DNA from: Antedon bifida
Lineage: Eukaryota > Echinodermata > Crinoidea > Comatulida > Antedonidae
Assembly: GCA_963402885.1 (NCBI GenBank)
Contig: OY727095.1
Location: 17,737,001-17,801,000, forward strand
Direction of reading: 5' to 3'
DNA: 64,000 nucleotides
The notes under the pieces are model-generated. The model made no database searches. It worked only from the letters and a program-made list of their open reading frames with translations, and had not been told where the DNA came from. Within the stretch, counting starts at the first letter, position 1. The number at the start of each line of letters is the position of its first letter. The position numbers and the translations under genes were made by a program. Positions 44,601 through 57,041 of this stretch are shown piece by piece.

Positions 44601-46985
44601 TAATAATGGAGCTACAATAACCATTTATTAAGCTAACACTATATCATTTTCAATAACAACATTTTTATCTTAATTTCAGAATGATGGAAGATTCTAGAAA
44701 CAATAGTGAGGAAATAGAGAAATTGTCAAATGAAAAGAAAAAAGTACAGAAAGAGTTAAAAGCTGTAAATGCCAAGTAAGTATTGAACAGTTTTATCTTT
44801 GACAACTTTTACAGTTACTTATTAAGCTAACCCTATTTGTTATTTGATAATTTTTCAACTCATTCAAACATTTTTATTTTTAATTCAGAATGATGGAAGA
44901 ATTTAAAAACAAAGATGATGAAGTAAAGAAAGTGTTAAGTGAAAGGAAAGACTTGCAGAAAGAGTTTGAATGTCTAGAAGCTGTAAATGCCAAGTAAATA
45001 TTCAAAAGTTACATACTAGGAGCTACAGTAACCATCAATTAAGCTAATGCTATTTTCAACACATCTAACATTATGTGCAATTGTCAATTCAGGCTGAATG
45101 AGAAATATTGCCAACAGAGCAAAGAGAAAAAAGGAATTGAAAAGCTTGTAGAGGAGTTAGAGAAAAAAAATGAGCAGTTGAAGAAAGTTTTGAAAAAGAG
45201 AACAGAATTACTTAATGCTACAAACACTAAGTAAGTATAATGTTTTTATTGAAAAAGCTAACCCCATGTTGTGATAATTTACCATATCCAACATGCAAAG
45301 GATTTGTTAGCTAAATCAATTGATACCATTGAATAAAAAGCTAACCTGGTATTTATTGATTATATCATTATTATCACAACTTGTTTCCACTATTATTATC
45401 GTTATGATTATCTTCAACACCAACAATTTCATCTTCTCATCATAGTCTTCATTATCAACATTCAATACTAATCATAAATGCAACAATATTGTTGACATCT
45501 TTTTCTCAAAGTTTTTGAAATTACATGTTGTAAAAAAAAAAAATATATCTTATAACTTATTAAAATATAATTCAAAACAGATATGAAAGTAAATATAAGG
45601 AAGCAAAGGAACAACTAAACGAAGCCAAGAAGATGTTAAAGAGTAAACAACGTACAGAAAGTGCAAGAAAACAAGGGTATGTGTAGGGTCCGTACAATAA
45701 TAACCAAAATAGATCTAACTCCCCAGTCGGAGGGTCAACTAATGAATTTAAAATATTATATTTATAACGATGAGCTGAATTTTTTTTAAAAAACTATAGA
45801 TAAAATGCAAAGGAAATTAGAATAATACCAATTACATGTTAATTACAAGCTAATTCAAAGCAAGTCATTCAGGTATTGTTTATTTTTTTAGCTGTGTTGA
45901 TTGCGATCAAAAAGAAAGAGAATTAGAAAAGCTCAAGAAACTTTTAAAGAATGAAGAGAATAAGGTTATGGAATTGTTTGAAGATGTTCAAAGGTAGGAT
46001 TATTTTATATCATCACAAGCCCATAAATAGGATTCTGATGTTGACTTTTTTTAAAACTGAGAATGCTATTGCTTGGCTTCTTCAAGTGTTATGAAAGAGT
46101 CTCCTCATTAACAGATAATTATTTTTTATTGTAGGCCTAACAATTTATATAAGCAGGCAATATATTATCTGATATTTCTGTAAACAAAATGGTAAATTAT
46201 TTAACTTCTTTACTTTAAAAAAAAATAGATTTCAGCTATCGGCTCAAACAGATTCAAACCAAGGAAAAGACAAGACAGATGTATTACTGAGTCTCCTGCC
46301 AACCGTGAACGTGATCAACCAGAAGGATCTAAAACCAGTCGACCAGACGAAAACACCAGTGGTCATCGGTCAAGGCGCTTTCGGGGAAGTTTCTCTGATG
46401 AGACACAATCCAACCAACTCACTGGTTGCTGTCAAAACCATCTTAAATGGCAGTGCAGATAACATCAAAATAGAGGCTCGCACAATGCAACTATGTTCTG
46501 CTCACCCATCATTTCCGTTCATGTTTGGCGTAGTAAGAGATGATAATAACATCATTCAAATTGTCTCTTCATTTGTTGGAGTTGACAGTTCATCTCTTAC
46601 TCTTAGAAAAGCAATAAAGAGTAAATTCGCCAACATGAATAGGAGGTCAATTCTTAACATCCTATTGACAGTATCTGATGGTGTGAAGTTTCTCCACCGG
46701 AACAAAATTGCACACAATGACATAAAGGCAGAAAACATTCTCCTTTCACCTGAAAGTGAAGAATGGATGGGCAAGATTATTGACATGGGTGGAATAACAT
46801 CACCACTTGTGGAACCACCTGCTGCTGAAGTAACATCAAGCGACATCTTTGCCCTCTGCTTTGTTATTTGTGAAGTAGCCCAGGCATGCCATTGGCAGCA
46901 ACTTAATGAGTTGGCTGTGAGATGCAAGAAAACTCGACCACCGATTGACGATCTCATCTCTCTTCTATCCAAACTTAATATCTAA
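41690..46985 (+). CDS. Coiled-coil protein kinase, unit 3 copy (one exon lacks its splice donor)
   Basis: Exons: 41690-41739, 42498-42648, 42772-42869, 43009-43188, 43299-43394, [43505 onward, damaged], 43671-43754, 43876-43959, 44074-44157, 44276-44359, 44474-44557, 44680-44775, 44889-44993, 45093-45230, 45581-45676, 45892-45993 and 46229-46985. Exon 6 has lost its last codons and donor: the unit 1/4 GCTGTAAATGCCAAGTAAGT segment is deleted after about 43586. Retained, it would read into a TAA about eight codons later; skipped, the symmetric phases keep the frame, giving 2289 nt and about 762 residues. Four 84-nt cassettes remain. The exons matching unit 1 12663 and 12859 are missing. The kinase domain is intact, with DQTK for DETK, and LSPES for LSHES just after the catalytic loop. 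Confidence 0.76.
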
Positions 46986-48558
46986 AAATAAAACTCTTAC
47001 CAGTATAACACATTATGTTCAAATTCAATAATCATTATTACATTTTATACTGAATCTCTGTTTTAATCATATTTGCAACTTTCAAAATGTGCAATATTTG
47101 GATTGTACTAATTATTTATAGATTTTTATACAAAGAAATGTATTAAAACAATACGGTATATATATTTTTATGGCAAATAAATATTTTGGTGAAACTTTAC
47201 TATCAAAATGATATCTAAAATGTGTTTGTTGTTCGTTTAGACAATATTGGTAGGCCTACTGTAAATCGTTTCGTTGTAAAAACAGAAAGGGTTGCTTTTC
47301 GTGACGGATCCTCGCGAATTATTGCGCAACCTGATACAGAGACAGTGGTAGTGATGACTGGAGCGGTAATAATGCAAGCTGTTTACATGCTCTTTTTTTA
47401 TCATGTGCTTCAGTAGTGTGTGATATCTTAATAACAGATACCTCTGAAAGCTATCGGTTTAACGACACATAGGTTTGAGAGATCACACAAGCACGTCGGT
47501 TTTAAGTTTGTAAAGTACAGTGCTTATAGTGTGTGATATAACATAAGCCCCTTCTACCTAGTCTAAGTGTCTGAGTACATTTCCCAAACTGATTTGAAAA
47601 AATATTGTCAATACGTTCGCTTTTATTTGCACACCTAAACTAAATAAAAGAACGTACTGGCAGTAACCCGAGCTCCGCCTTAATATGTGGTTATATAATA
47701 ATTCGCATAGGATGAGTAAGTATAATAAAAGCACAACACTCTTCCCTAATAAAAGTACTCTGACAAATTATAAAAAAAAAAAATTGTCAAGAATAAAATT
47801 ATTGATTTGTTTATGCATTTGATTTCGCCATGCAAACCTTCAAACAATTATCATTGATTTTGTTATACATGAAGTATTCCTTCACTTTAAAATATCTGTA
47901 AGCCCAAAATGAAAGCAATCCTGGATATGGGACTTTACGAACATAAAAGACGCTGTGAATATTAATCTAGGGTGCACATCATAAATTGACAACATGCATG
48001 AGAGGGACATGCACGTTGAACTCTGTCAGTCAGTCGGCAGTTTAAAACATTTCAATGATAACATATGAATTAGTAATTTATAGAATTAAGATGTGAAGTA
48101 TTGTAATAAAACAACTGCGCTTACGGACCTGAAATCAACAATAAAAATGTGCACATGGTGGTGGTAGTCGAAATTAGATGATGAACACGCCACTAAAGTA
48201 TACATTACCAAACTATATATTTTTCATGGTGTATTTTATTTAATATTTGTTTGTTTCTTTGTGTGAGAGCTTTGTTTTTAATTATGCTCAGAAATAGTGA
48301 TGTGTATGCAATAAGTCACATTTACCTATAGATAGAATAAAAAAGTATTTAGGCAATCAACAAAATATTAGTTATTTGTCATGGTAATTTTTTTTTCAGT
48401 TTTATTGTAATAAATCTAATAAGTATCAGAAATTAAAATATTAATATATGGTAATTTACATGCCATTTTAATGATAATGTATGTGCCAGAATATTATTAT
48501 CTTAATCAATTATATTGGCTTAGCAGAAATAAAGCTTACTGTTAATAAAATTCCTGTC
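46986..48558. other. 3' flank of unit 3, no supported gene
   Basis: AATAAA directly follows the stop. A 64-codon frame (47222-47416) is open here but broken by TGA in units 1 and 4 and by the 568-bp insertion in unit 2, so I treat it as chance. Confidence 0.6.
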
Positions 48559-51080
48559 ACAATAATTAACAATAAAACAATGATGGATTTAAAAACACTT
48601 TATCATCATAATTATGTACGTAACCATATTTTGTTTTTAGTATAGTAGACCTAGATTTATTGGTGCTTGCATGTTTGTAATTTAGAAAATATTTTATGAT
48701 TATTTACGATAAATGTACTTTTATAAATAGAAAAAATGTCTTCTCTATTCTGTGTGTTTTGCACATTTTGTAAGGTGAATTGTTTCAGATGGAAATCAAG
48801 CAAGTCACCAGAAATTAGTTCCAGGACCGACGTGTGCAGTATGACGCTACTACTAGTACGATATTAATTATTAAAATGTAATTATATTTTAATTTCATAT
48901 TGTTCCGGAAAACTTCTGATGTGTGTGCAACTTTTTATATGACTAGACTGAGGATGACTCTCTAAATGTTATGGTGATTGGTTACTCTATAGTCACTGCC
49001 AATATAATGTTCTGCTACTCCATGCTAAACCAATGGCGCCACCTATCATCAAGTTAGTTTGCAAAAAAAATAGGCAAAGCAAATAAATCGTCTTTTGTGG
49101 CAATAATAGACTAGTCCAGATTTTCATATGCTGTAGGCATTTCATGTTAAAAGCGAATGTTTTAGGGTAGTTTTTAGGGTGCTGGATTGGTTTACCCGAC
49201 TCAATTTTTAGATCTCCACCATTTCAGACTTATTTTGGTTTATAATATAACTAATTGACTTTTAAGTTGTCAAATTTCTTTCAACGGTGACGGAACGTTT
49301 TGCCGAACGCCACTTCGCCGACAATTCACCGACCGGAAATTTTTTCGATAACTTTATTCATCATCATTTTGTCCGCCCGAATGGCATCCAAGTTATTTTT
49401 CTTGCACCGCCTAGTGGCGCTATACAATCTTTGCTTTTCTGCCATTTATACGGTTGCCACCCCGCTTATCTTCCCATTGGATCTTCATCCAATTCTCCAG
49501 GCCTCCCTGCCACTGATTCATGTTGTAGAAAAAAAAAGGGGCAAAAAGGGATCTTCATCCAAATACACATGTTCGGCTAGGGTAGCGCTTTCCCATTGGA
49601 TCTTCATCCAATTATCCTGGCCTCCCTGCTGTTGCTTCATGTGGAAAAAAAATGGATCTTCATCCAAACCATAATAGCAAAATGCGAATTGCTGAAAATA
49701 ACATTAATAAATGGTCGTCACAAAATAATATGCGTATAAACGAAAAAAAAACTGTATAAATATAGAAAAATAGCGAAAGATGCGATTTCAGTAACAACAA
49801 CCAAAAAAAAAAGTTGTCTTCTTCCCTGGGCAAACACAAATAGATGGCCTAGCGTTTATGATGATCGGAAGTTACAAGTACCACCTTCATCGGGGACCTG
49901 ACGTTCACATTCAACGCAAACATAATACATATATTCATGGCTGCAGTCGCGTGTGCAAATTTGAGTTACCGTACATCTTCCAATAGTAACCCACACTCTA
50001 ATAGTAACTCCCCTCTAATTAGTAACCCACCTTATAAGTCAATCTATAATAATAACCCACTACTCTAATAGTAACCCATGGGGGTTACTATTAGAGTCAC
50101 AAAAACTATTGAAAAAATGACTGGTCGTTTATGATGTAGCCGTATTTCGAAAACAAGGAGATAATGCATGTTGATCTCGGGAGTGGGGGAGGATTGAGTG
50201 TTTTTGAGTTCATAAAATAAAGTTAGAGTTCAACCAAATTTGTTTATTTGTACTGATTTATTATTTTGCTATGAGTTGCTGACCGGAAACGTTGAGGATG
50301 GGCTACTAGTACTATTTTCAGGTGCCTAATTTAAGATTAGTAATAGTAACCCACTACTCTAATAGTAACCCCCTTCTAATAAGTAATAGTAACCCACCCT
50401 AAAAAACAATCAAAGAATAATAACCAAGGGTTACAATTAGATTTACGGTAGTGTTTACCGACCGACAAACCGACCGCCGACATAGTGAGCTGTAGACTAA
50501 AAATAAGCTATGATCGTTTTGCTATTAGCTATAAGGAAGTGTAAGTTCCGGCGAACTACGGGTGCCATTTATCATAATTTATTTAATTGTACGACGTGCG
50601 AGAGTACCATTTCCGGCCGGCCATCTAGAAGGGGTGTCCTTTAAAATTAATGTCATATTATATTGTTACCGTATAGTGTGTTATTTTTTATACTATATTT
50701 CAATATCTATTTTTGTGATAAGTGAACAATGCAATTTCCAGTTTATTTGGGTATCTGTAAAATTTTGCTTCACCACATAGCCCACAATTTTCTTTTTTTT
50801 AATCACGTATTCACACTTATACACTACTTTGTTTATGTTTCATGGCAACAATTTCGTACTGCGCGCGTATCTGCTACTTGGTTTTACGTCCTCTGTCACC
50901 GGATCAGTCCAGTAGCACATTAAATTTGATAACACGCCTCAATAATATGAATTAAAAACAATAGTAAAAATTACTAGAATTAAAGGAATGAGTTATACTA
51001 ATGATATATACTAATACTACAGAATTTGAATTAATTGATTAATAAGATTATCAATATAGTTTTTTTGTAAAGCAAACAAT
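48559..51080. other. Upstream flank of unit 4, no supported gene
   Basis: Has the GGATCTTCATCCAA cluster (about 49475-49670), the TAATAGTAACCC repeats, the uninterrupted palindrome at 50062-50097 and the empty copia target GTGTAAGTTCCGG near 50540. This is the cleanest reference for the insertions in unit 3. Confidence 0.6.
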
Positions 51081-51215
51081 GAGTTTATGACGTCGATGTA
51101 GTGCGTATTTAGAACATAAATCCGGACACGCGACATTGTTTTTATGACGTACAAGTGTGGCACGCACACTGAAATGTATAAAAGGCACCCGAAATCGGAG
51201 CTCAGGCCTCATATC
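51081..51215 (+). promoter_or_regulatory. Promoter of unit 4 kinase gene
   Basis: CRE-like TGACGTC (about 51088) and TGACGTA (about 51145), TATAAAA at 51177-51183 and TCAGTC near 51214. It carries the GTCGATGTAG variant shared with unit 1; units 2 and 3 have GTCGACTGTAG. Confidence 0.6.
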
Positions 51216-51310
51216 AGTCGTCAGAATTGTTTTTTCTGGTTTTAAATACGACGAATTAATTTACCTTTACGCATCCTAAATATTTGTATTTATACGTCTA
51301 AGCTAGCAAT

Positions 51311-54300
51311 ATGAATTCTAGCATCAATATACTTCCTTTTTGGCGCCGTTCATCACGACGGTAAGTTTTTTAACCACCACCAGCCTCTAACTAGCCTCTA
51401 GGGTAGCGCCTAGCCTAGGCCTAGCCTAGGCCTAGCCTAGGCTAGTAGGCCTAGGCCCCTAGCTAGGCCGGCCTAAGTAGGCCTAGCCTGGCCCTAGTAA
51501 GGTAAGCCCAGAGGCCTAGTTTTTAGCCGTCTTTGGGCCTAGCCTCGGCCCTAGCCTAGAGAGTACAGTGAGTGTAGCTAGGCCTAGGCCTAGTAGTAGT
51601 ACTAGTAGTAGGCCTAAATAACTAAATGGCAATGCCTAATAAGGGCCTCAAAAGGCCTCTAGAATAGGCCTAGCTAGGCTTATTGTAAATAAAAAGGTAT
51701 TCCTCTATAGGCCTAAATGTATGAATATGAACATAGACTAGCCTAGCCCTAGGCCTATAGTACTGTATGTAGCTAAACTAGGGCCTGGTTAGGCTAGACT
51801 AAGCCTACCTCTCTACTATATAGTCCAGGTAGGCCTACCTAGGCCTAGACTAGTTTAGGCCTAGATAATAGGGCTAGGGCCTAGCTAGGCCTAAAACTCT
51901 GCTCTTCATACATAATGCCTTTCCTGACCCAGCATAGGCCTGGGTTATTTTTTTTATTTCCATTAGCTTTACATCTAGTAGGCTGTTAGGCCCTAGGCCT
52001 ACTTAATACTATAGTAATTACTAATAATAGGAATAGAAGCCCATGTATTGTAATTTATTTTCAAATTGAATTTCATCAAATAAAACAATGTCTGGATTCA
52101 TTCTATTTGTACTGTAGCTTTGATCCGCAACTGCAGAAAACAAGTCTGTTGAGGAAGAAGCCAGTAACAAGATCATTCCAACCAGATGCCGATCCACTTT
52201 CAGCATCAAAAAGAAATACTGTTAATCCAGGTGATTTAGTATTTATGCGGACAATGGAAGGTAACAAGGTAGGAAAAGATTCCTAACACATCTTGCAAGT
52301 TTCACATTATTATTATCACTATTAATTAACTTTCTTTCAACAACATTTCATTTTATCTAACAAATATTAATTCAATTTCTTATTAAATAATTGTTTTAAG
52401 ATCATAAGTACATTCCTGTGTCAAGTTGAATGTGCTTTGGACCATAAAAGAAACGATATGGAAGCTATTGAAATGGAAGCAGAGAAATTGAGAGAAAAGT
52501 ATGAACAAAATAAAAACAGCTAAAAGGAACAATTATATTATACAACATTGTGTCCTTATTTTTATAATAGTATCAAAATGTAATGTGTTAATTGTTATAT
52601 ACCTGAATGTTTTATGTTATTATTATTATTATGTTTATAGAAAAAAAGCAAGTGAAAGGCTAGTAAAAGAGTTTAAGAAAAGAAACGGAGAGCTGAAGAA
52701 AGTATTAAATGAGAAGAAAGTCAGAATGATGGAAGTGTTTACAAACAAAGATGAGGAAATAAAGAAAGTTGGAAATGAAAAGAAAGATTTACAGAAAGAG
52801 TTAGAAGTTTTAAATGCCAAGTAAATGTTGAAATGTTCATTTGAATACTAAAAATGGAGCTACAGTTATTTATTAAGCTAATTACCTATATTTTTTATTT
52901 GATAACACTTCGAACATTTTTATTTTTTAGAATGATGGAAGAGCTTAAAAACAAAGATGATGAAATGAAAAGTTTGTTAAGTGAAAAGAAAGATTTACAG
53001 AAAGAGTTGGGAGCTATAAATGCCAAGTAAATATTATTGAAATGTTTATTTTTGTATCTAAGTTTAATATTAATGGAGCAACAGTTTATTAGGCTAACCC
53101 TATGCAACACATCCAAAATGTTTATCGTAATTTCAGAATGATGGAAGATTCTAGAAACAATAGTGAGGAAATAAAGAAATTGTCAAATGACAAGAAAGAA
53201 CTACAGAAAGAGTTAGAAGCTGTAAATGCCAAGTAAGTATTGAACAGTTTTATCTTAACTTTTGCAATTATTTATTAAGCTAACCTTATTTGTTATTTGA
53301 TAATTTTGCCAACACATTCAAACATTTTTATCTTAATTTTAGAATGATGGAAGATTCTAGTATCAATAGTGAGGAAATGAAGATATTGTCAAAAGAAAAG
53401 AAAGAGTTGGAAGCTGTAAATACCAAGTAAGTATTAAAAGTATATCAATTCATCTTTGTAACAAATTTGAATAATAATGGAGCTACAATAACCATTTATT
53501 AAGCTAACACTATATCATTTTCAATACCTTGAACATTTCTATTTCAGAATGATGGAAGAGTTGAAAAATAAAGATGATGAAGTAAAGAAAGTTGGACATG
53601 AAAAGAAAGAGTTAGAAGCTGTAAATTCCCAGTAAGTATTGATCAGTTCATCTTTGTAACAAATTTGAATAATAATGGAGCTACAATAACCATTTATTAA
53701 GCTAGCCCTATATCATTTTCAATACCTCAAACATTTCTATTTCAGAATGATGGAAGAGTTGATAAATAAAGATGATGAAGTAAAGAAAGTTGGACATGAA
53801 AAGAAAGAGTTAGAAGCTGTCAATGCCCAGTAAGTATTGATCAGTTCATCTCTGTAACATAATTATTTGAAATAATAATGGAGCTACAATAACCATTTAT
53901 TAAGCTAGCCCTATATCATTTTCAGTACCTCGCTCATTTCTATTTCAGGATGATGGAAGAGTTAAAAAATAAAGATGATGAAGTAAAGAAAGTTGGAAAT
54001 GAAAACAAAGAGTTAGAAGCTGTAAATTCCCAGTAAGTATTGATCAGTTCATCTTTGTAACAAATTTAAATAATAATGAAGCTACAATAACCATTTATTA
54101 AGCTAGCCCTATATCATTTTCAATACCTCAAACATTTCTATCTCAGGATGATGGAAGAGTTAAAAAATAAAGATGATGAAGTAAAGAAAGTTGGTCATGA
54201 AAAGAAAGAGTTAGAAGCTGTAAATGCCCAGTAAGTATTGCTCAGTTCATCTTTGTAACATAATTATTTGAAATAATAATGGAGCTACAATAACCATTTA

Positions 54301-57041
54301 TTAAGCTAACACTATATCATTTTCAATACCTTGAACATTTCTATTTCAGGATGACGGAAGACTTGAAAAATAAAGATGATGAAGTAAAGAAAGTTATACA
54401 TGAAAAGAAAGAGTTAGAAGCTGTAAATACCCAGTAAGTATTGATCACTTCATCTTTGTAACATAATTATTTGAATAGTAATGGAGCTATTAAGCTAACA
54501 ATATATAATTTTTCAACACATTTTCATTTCAGAATGATGGAAGAGTTTAAAAACAAAAATGATGAAATAAAGAAATATTTAGAATGTCTAGAAGCTGTAA
54601 ATGCCAAGTAAATATTATTGAAATGTTTGCTTTTGTATCTAGGTTTAATAGTAATGAAGCTACAGTTTATTAAGCTAACCATATTTTTGATTTGATAATA
54701 TTGCAACACCAACATTTTTATCTTAATTTCAGAATGATGGAAGATTCTAGAAACAATAATGAGGAAATAGAGAAATTGTCAAATGAAAAGAAAAAAGTAC
54801 AGAAAGAGTTAAAAGCTGTAAATGCCAAGTAAGTAACAGTTTTATCTTTGACAACTTTTACAGTTACTTATTAAGCTAACCCTATTTGTTATTTGATAAT
54901 TTTTCAACTCATTCAAACATTTTTATTTTTAATTCAGAATGATGGAAGAGTTTAAAAAAAAAGATGATGAAGTAAAGAAAGTGTTAAGTGAAAGGAAAAA
55001 TTTGCAGAAAGAGTTTGAATGTCTAGAAGCTGTAAATGCCAAGTAAATATTCAAAAGTTAAATACTAGGAGCTACAGTAACCATCAATTAAGCTAATGCT
55101 ATTTTCAACACATCTAACATTATGTGCAATTGTCAATTCAGGCTGAATGAGAAATATTGCCAACAGAGCAAAGAGAAAAAAGGAATTGAAAAGCTTGTAG
55201 AGGAGTTAGAGAAAAAAAATGAGCAGTTGAAGAAAGTTTTGAAAAAGAGAACAGAATTACTTAATGCTACAAACACTAAGTAAGTATAATGTTTTTATTG
55301 AAAAAGCTAACCCCATGTTGTGATAATTCACCACATCCAACATGCAAAGGATTTGTTAGCTAAATCAATTGATACCATTGAATAAAAAGCTAACCTGGTA
55401 TTTATTGATTATATCATTATTGTCACAACTTGTTTCCACTATTATTATCGTTATGATTATCTTCAACACCAACAATTTCATCATCATCTTCTCATCATAG
55501 TCTTCATTATCAACATTCAATACTAATCATAAATGCAACAATATTGTTGACATCTTTTTCTCAAAGTTTTTGAAATTACATGTTGTAAAAATAAAAAATA
55601 TATCTTATAACTTATTAAAATATAATTCAAAACAGATATGAAAGTAAATATAAGGAAGCAAAGGAACAACTAAACGAAGCCAAGAAGATGTTAAAGAGTA
55701 AACAACGTACAGAAAGTGCAAGAAAACAAGGGTATGTGTAGGGTCCGTACAATAATAACCAAAATAGATCTAACCCCCCAGTCGGAGGGTCAACTAATGA
55801 ATTTAAAATATTATATTTATAACGATGAGCTGAATTTAAAAAAAAAAAAATAGATAAAATGCAAAGGAAATTAGAATAATAACAATTACATGTTAATTAC
55901 AAGCTAATTCAAAGCAAATCATTCAGGTATTGTTTATTTTTTTTAGCTGTGTTGATTACGATCAAAAAGAAAGAGAATTAGAAAAGCTCAAGAAACTTTT
56001 AAAGAATGAAGAGAATAAGGTTATGGAATTGTTTAAAGAAGTTCAAAGGTAGGATTATCTTATGTCATCACAAGCCCATAAATAGGATTCTGATGTTGAC
56101 TTTTTTAAAAACTGAGAATGCTATTGCTTGGCTTCTTCAAGTGTTATGAAAGAGTCTCCTCATTAACAGATAATTATTTTTTATTGTAGGCCTAACAATT
56201 TATATAAGCAGGCAATATATTATCTGATATTTCTGTAAACAAAATGGTAAATTATTTATCTTCTTTACTTTAAAAAAAAAATAGAATTCAGTTATCGGCT
56301 CAAACAGATTCAAACCAAGGAAAAGACAAGACAGATGTATTACTGAGTCTCCTGCCAACCGTGAACGTGATCAACCAGAAGGATCTAAAACCAGTCGACG
56401 AGGCGAAAACACCAGTGGTCATCGGTCAAGGCGCTTTCGGGGAAGTTTCTCTGATGAGACACAATCCAACCAACTCACTGGTTGCTGTCAAAACCATCTT
56501 AAATGGCAATGCAGATAACATCAAAATAGAGGCTCGCACAATGCAACTATGTTCTGCTCACCCATCATTTCCGTTCATGTTTGGCGTAGTAAGAGATGAT
56601 AATAACATCATTCAAATTGTCTCTTCATTTGTTGGAGTTGACAGTTCATCTCTTACTCTTAGAAAAGCAATAAAGAGTAAATTCGCCAACATGAATAGGA
56701 GGTCAATTCTTAACATCCTATTGACAGTATCTGATGGTGTGAAGTTTCTCCACCGGAACAAAATTGCACACAATGACATAAAGGCAGAAAACATTCTCCT
56801 TTCACATGAAAGTGAAGAATGGATGGGCAAGATTATTGACATGGGTGGAATAACATCACCACTTGTGGAACCACCTGCTGCTGAAGTAACATCAAGCGAC
56901 ATCTTTGCCCTCTGCTTTGTTATTTGTGAAGTAGCCCAGGCATGCCATTGGCAGCAACTTAATGAGTTGGCTGTGAGATGCAAGAAAACTCGACCACCGA
57001 TTGACGATCTCATCTCTCTTCTATCCAAACTTAATATCTAA
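51311..57041 (+). CDS. Coiled-coil protein kinase, unit 4 copy (19 coding exons)
   Basis: Exons: 51311-51360, 52118-52268, 52401-52498, 52641-52820, 52931-53026, 53137-53232, 53343-53426, 53548-53631, 53746-53829, 53949-54032, 54147-54230, 54350-54433, 54533-54607, 54733-54828, 54938-55042, 55142-55279, 55636-55731, 55947-56048 and 56285-57041. They sum to 2544 nt, about 847 residues, in frame. Five 84-nt cassettes. The exon at 54533 is 75 nt instead of 105 because of an in-frame 30-nt loss, which removes ten residues and shifts the heptad register. Kinase changes from unit 1: DEAK for DETK and NGNADN for NGSADN. All catalytic residues and the HND/DMG substitutions are shared. Confidence 0.82.

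Larger units (their letters stand above)
27086..48558 (+). repeat. Tandem unit 3, expanded by nested transposons
   Basis: Spans 21.5 kb. Removing the hAT-like/BEL insert (7462 bp with its target duplication) and the copia insert (4382 bp) leaves about 9.6 kb, the same as unit 2. Flanks of both inserts rejoin exactly to the sequence seen in units 1, 2 and 4. Confidence 0.93.

Noticed and set aside
47222-47416. 64-codon frame in the unit 3 3' flank
   Set aside because: Broken by TGA in units 1 and 4 and by an insertion in unit 2.
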